DNA of 24,619 nucleotides from Actinomycetota bacterium. GTDB taxonomy: Bacteria > Actinomycetota > Thermoleophilia > Gaiellales > Gaiellaceae. Made by a program: the position numbers and the translations under genes. The first letter of the stretch is position 1; every line of letters begins with the position of its first letter. The stretch spans positions 1 through 24,619 of the forward strand of contig JACCZA010000384.1 of NCBI GenBank assembly GCA_013696185.1, in the 5' to 3' direction. The notes under the pieces were generated by a model. That model was not told the origin of the DNA. It worked only from the letters and a program-made list of their open reading frames with translations, and did not search any database. Shown here piece after piece: positions 23,274-24,619 of this stretch.

Positions 23274-24329
23274 TTACGCCGTCCTTGCTCGCTTGTAGAT
23301 CGGCTTCGGGACGACGCGCGCGCGGCGCGACCGGCCGCGCACGTCGATCGACAGCTCGCTGCCCGGCGCCGCCTGCTCCGCGGCGACGTACCCGAGGCCG
23401 ATGCCGCGGTCGAGCATCGGCGAGTGCGTGCCGGACGTGACACGGCCGCCGCCCTCGATCGCCATCCCCTCGCGCGGCACGCCACGCTCCTCGAGCACGA
23501 AGGGCGCGAGCCTGCGGTCGGGCCCCTCGGCCTTGATCCGCCGCAGCTCCGCGGCGCCCGTGAAGGCCGTGTCGAGCGCGCATGCCCAGCCGAGGCCGGC
23601 GGCGATCGCGTCCGTCTCGGGCGTGATGTCGTGGCCGTGGAGCGGATAGCAGGCCTCGAGGCGCAGCGTGTCGCGGGCTGCGAGCCCACACGGCAGGGCA
23701 CCGCGCTCGAGCACCGCGTCCCAGAGCGCCTCCGCGTCCTCGGCTGCGCAGAGCAGCTCCACGCCGATCTCGCCGGTGTACCCCGTCCGGCAGACCATGC
23801 AGTCGACACCGTCGATCCGCTCCTCGGCGAACGTGAAGGCGCGCGCCTGCCCCAGCTCGAGCCGCTCGATCGAGCTCGGCCCCTGCACGGCGAGGAGCGC
23901 GTAGTCGTCCGAGACGTCGCGCACGTCCGAGCCCGTCAGCTCGCGCTCCCGCAGCCAGGCGAAGTCCTCCGCGCGGTTCGAGGCGTTCACGATCAGGAGG
24001 TACCGGAACGTGCCGAGTCGGTAGACGATGAGGTCGTCGACGATGCCGCCGCGCTCGTTCGTCAGCAGCGTGTACTGAGCCTCTCCGGGGCCGATCCGCT
24101 CGAGGTCGTTGGAGAGCAGTCCCTGCAGGAGCTCCGCCGCCCGGGGCCCCTCGACCTCGAGCTCGCCCATGTGCGAGACGTCGAAGACGCCGCAGTCGGC
24201 GCGCACCGCACGGTGCTCGGCGATCACCCCGTCGTACTGGACGGGCATCTCCCACCCCGCGAACGGGACGAGGCGCGCACCGAGCGCGACGTGGCGCGCA
24301 TGCAGCGGCGTGCGCAGCAGGGTCTGCAT
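23274..24329 (-). CDS. gcvT: Aminomethyltransferase (glycine cleavage T protein)
   Basis: It transfers the methylene unit from aminomethyl-lipoyl-GcvH to tetrahydrofolate, releasing ammonia. It has 351 aa. Hallmarks are [15 protein letters not shown] with [18 protein letters not shown] near the N-terminus, [16 protein letters not shown], the [11 protein letters not shown] segment, and [19 protein letters not shown]. It is first in gcvT-gcvH-gcvPA-gcvPB. Only 11 bp separate it from the upstream YczE-like gene, so there is no room for a glycine riboswitch in front of gcvT. The ATG has no Shine-Dalgarno; a TAGCAT 8 bases upstream may be its -10. Confidence 0.96.
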   Translation of the reverse strand: MQTLLRTPLHARHVALGARLVPFAGWEMPVQYDGVIAEHRAVRADCGVFDVSHMGELEVEGPRAAELLQGLLSNDLERIGPGEAQYTLLTNERGGIVDDLIVYRLGTFRYLLIVNASNRAEDFAWLRERELTGSDVRDVSDDYALLAVQGPSSIERLELGQARAFTFAEERIDGVDCMVCRTGYTGEIGVELLCAAEDAEALWDAVLERGALPCGLAARDTLRLEACYPLHGHDITPETDAIAAGLGWACALDTAFTGAAELRRIKAEGPDRRLAPFVLEERGVPREGMAIEGGGRVTSGTHSPMLDRGIGLGYVAAEQAAPGSELSIDVRGRSRRARVVPKPIYKRARTA

Positions 24330-24337
24330 CGACGAGG

Positions 24338-24343
24338 ATGCTA
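24338..24343 (-). promoter_or_regulatory. Possible gcvT -10 formed on the upstream stop codon
   Basis: TAGCAT (24343-24338, minus) lies 8 bases before the gcvT ATG; its TAG is the stop codon of the YczE-like gene. It fits the TAnnnT pattern of other starts in the window, but co-transcription from upstream is equally possible. Confidence 0.35.
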
Positions 24344-24619
24344 ATGAACCGGGCGCGGGGCGACTGCCTCCACTCGCGGCTGCACCATCAGCGGCGAACG
24401 ACCCAGCAGGCCGAACGACAGCTCGACGGAGGGTCCGACGAGAAGCGCGAAGGCGATCGTGCCGAGACCCGCGCTGCCGCCGAGCAGGAACCCGAGTGCC
24501 AGCGCGGCCAGCTCGATCGAGGCCCGCACGGCGCCGATCCGCAGGCCGGTGCGCCTGCTGCCGACGAGCATGAGCGAGTCCCGCGGGCCCGCGCCGAAGT
24601 TCGCGCCGATGTAGAGCGC
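24341..24619 (-). CDS. YczE/YitT-like integral membrane protein, partial
   Basis: This is the C-terminal 92 residues of a membrane protein whose start lies beyond the window. The pattern [12 protein letters not shown], then [32 protein letters not shown] and FALLVGP matches the YczE/YitT family (about 200 aa, function poorly known). Two to three hydrophobic helices are visible. Note that an in-frame ATG at 24571 would cut through the conserved GPRDSLM motif and is not the true start. It may be co-transcribed with gcvT. Confidence 0.8.
   Translation of the reverse strand, partial: ALYIGANFGAGPRDSLMLVGSRRTGLRIGAVRASIELAALALGFLLGGSAGLGTIAFALLVGPSVELSFGLLGRSPLMVQPRVEAVAPRPVH

Noticed and set aside
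24330..24619. Glycine riboswitch upstream of gcvT
   Set aside because: Only 11 bp are non-coding between gcvT and the YczE-like gene; there is no space for an aptamer.
1..24619. CRISPR array, rRNA genes, complete insertion sequence or prophage
   Set aside because: No regular spaced repeats, rRNA sequence or intact transposase was seen; the only mobile-element traces are the integrase relic and REP-like repeats.

Overview
The window is high-GC, densely packed bacterial chromosome. Genes use GC-ending codons almost throughout, many GTG and TTG starts occur, and stop/start overlaps (ATGA, GTGA) are common. Gene content and style suggest an actinobacterium, most likely Thermoleophilia (Gaiellales or Solirubrobacterales-like). 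That placement is inference from codon style and protein likeness; there is no rRNA in the window.

Layout. (1) Positions 1-872 are a scar of a mobile element at a tRNA gene: a 3' remnant of an RNase H gene (minus strand) abuts an N-terminally shortened tyrosine integrase (plus strand), whose 3' end runs into tRNA-Glu(CTC) (minus strand). (2) 915-4529, minus strand: a glyoxylate-shunt operon aceA-aceB-gntR, with overlapping genes and a control region at 4535-4627 that holds two promoter-like elements and three phased palindromes. (3) 4651-7439, minus: gltX and an M3-like metallopeptidase, overlapping by ATGA. (4) 7459-8316, plus: nfo (endonuclease IV), divergent from gltX across only 19 bp with one symmetric -10 element serving both. 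(5) 8317-10673: REP-like repeats, a goose-type lysozyme with a peptidoglycan-binding tail, a nine-cysteine protein of unknown function, and a HAD hydrolase (all three genes minus). (6) 10727-15303, plus: a CaxA-type Ca2+/H+ antiporter, then an ABC ATPase/FtsX-permease pair. (7) 15467-17831, minus: threonine aldolase and a beta-lactamase-fold serine hydrolase. (8) 18063-19698, plus: rlmN and a PPOX-family flavoprotein. (9) 19695-24329, minus: a complete glycine-cleavage operon gcvT-gcvH-gcvPA-gcvPB plus a small unknown gene. (10) The start-truncated end of a YczE/YitT-like membrane protein reaches the window edge.

How the genes work together. AceA and AceB form the C2-sparing shunt, and the co-transcribed GntR/FCD protein is the obvious candidate to control it. 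The gcv operon supplies all T, H and P proteins of glycine cleavage; the L protein is not here. Threonine aldolase also makes glycine and might feed it. The remaining genes are housekeeping or unlinked.

No dramatic new defence or biosynthetic system is visible. The most interesting signals are regulatory. A recurrent TAnnnT-N6-9-start arrangement implies widespread leaderless transcription, and at gltX/nfo it is perfectly mirror-symmetric. The aceA promoter region has two GGATCC sites, each at a -10 element and exactly 53 bp apart. A 26-nt REP-like element occurs three times in intergenic DNA. No stretch over 300 bases lacks a gene or gene remnant.
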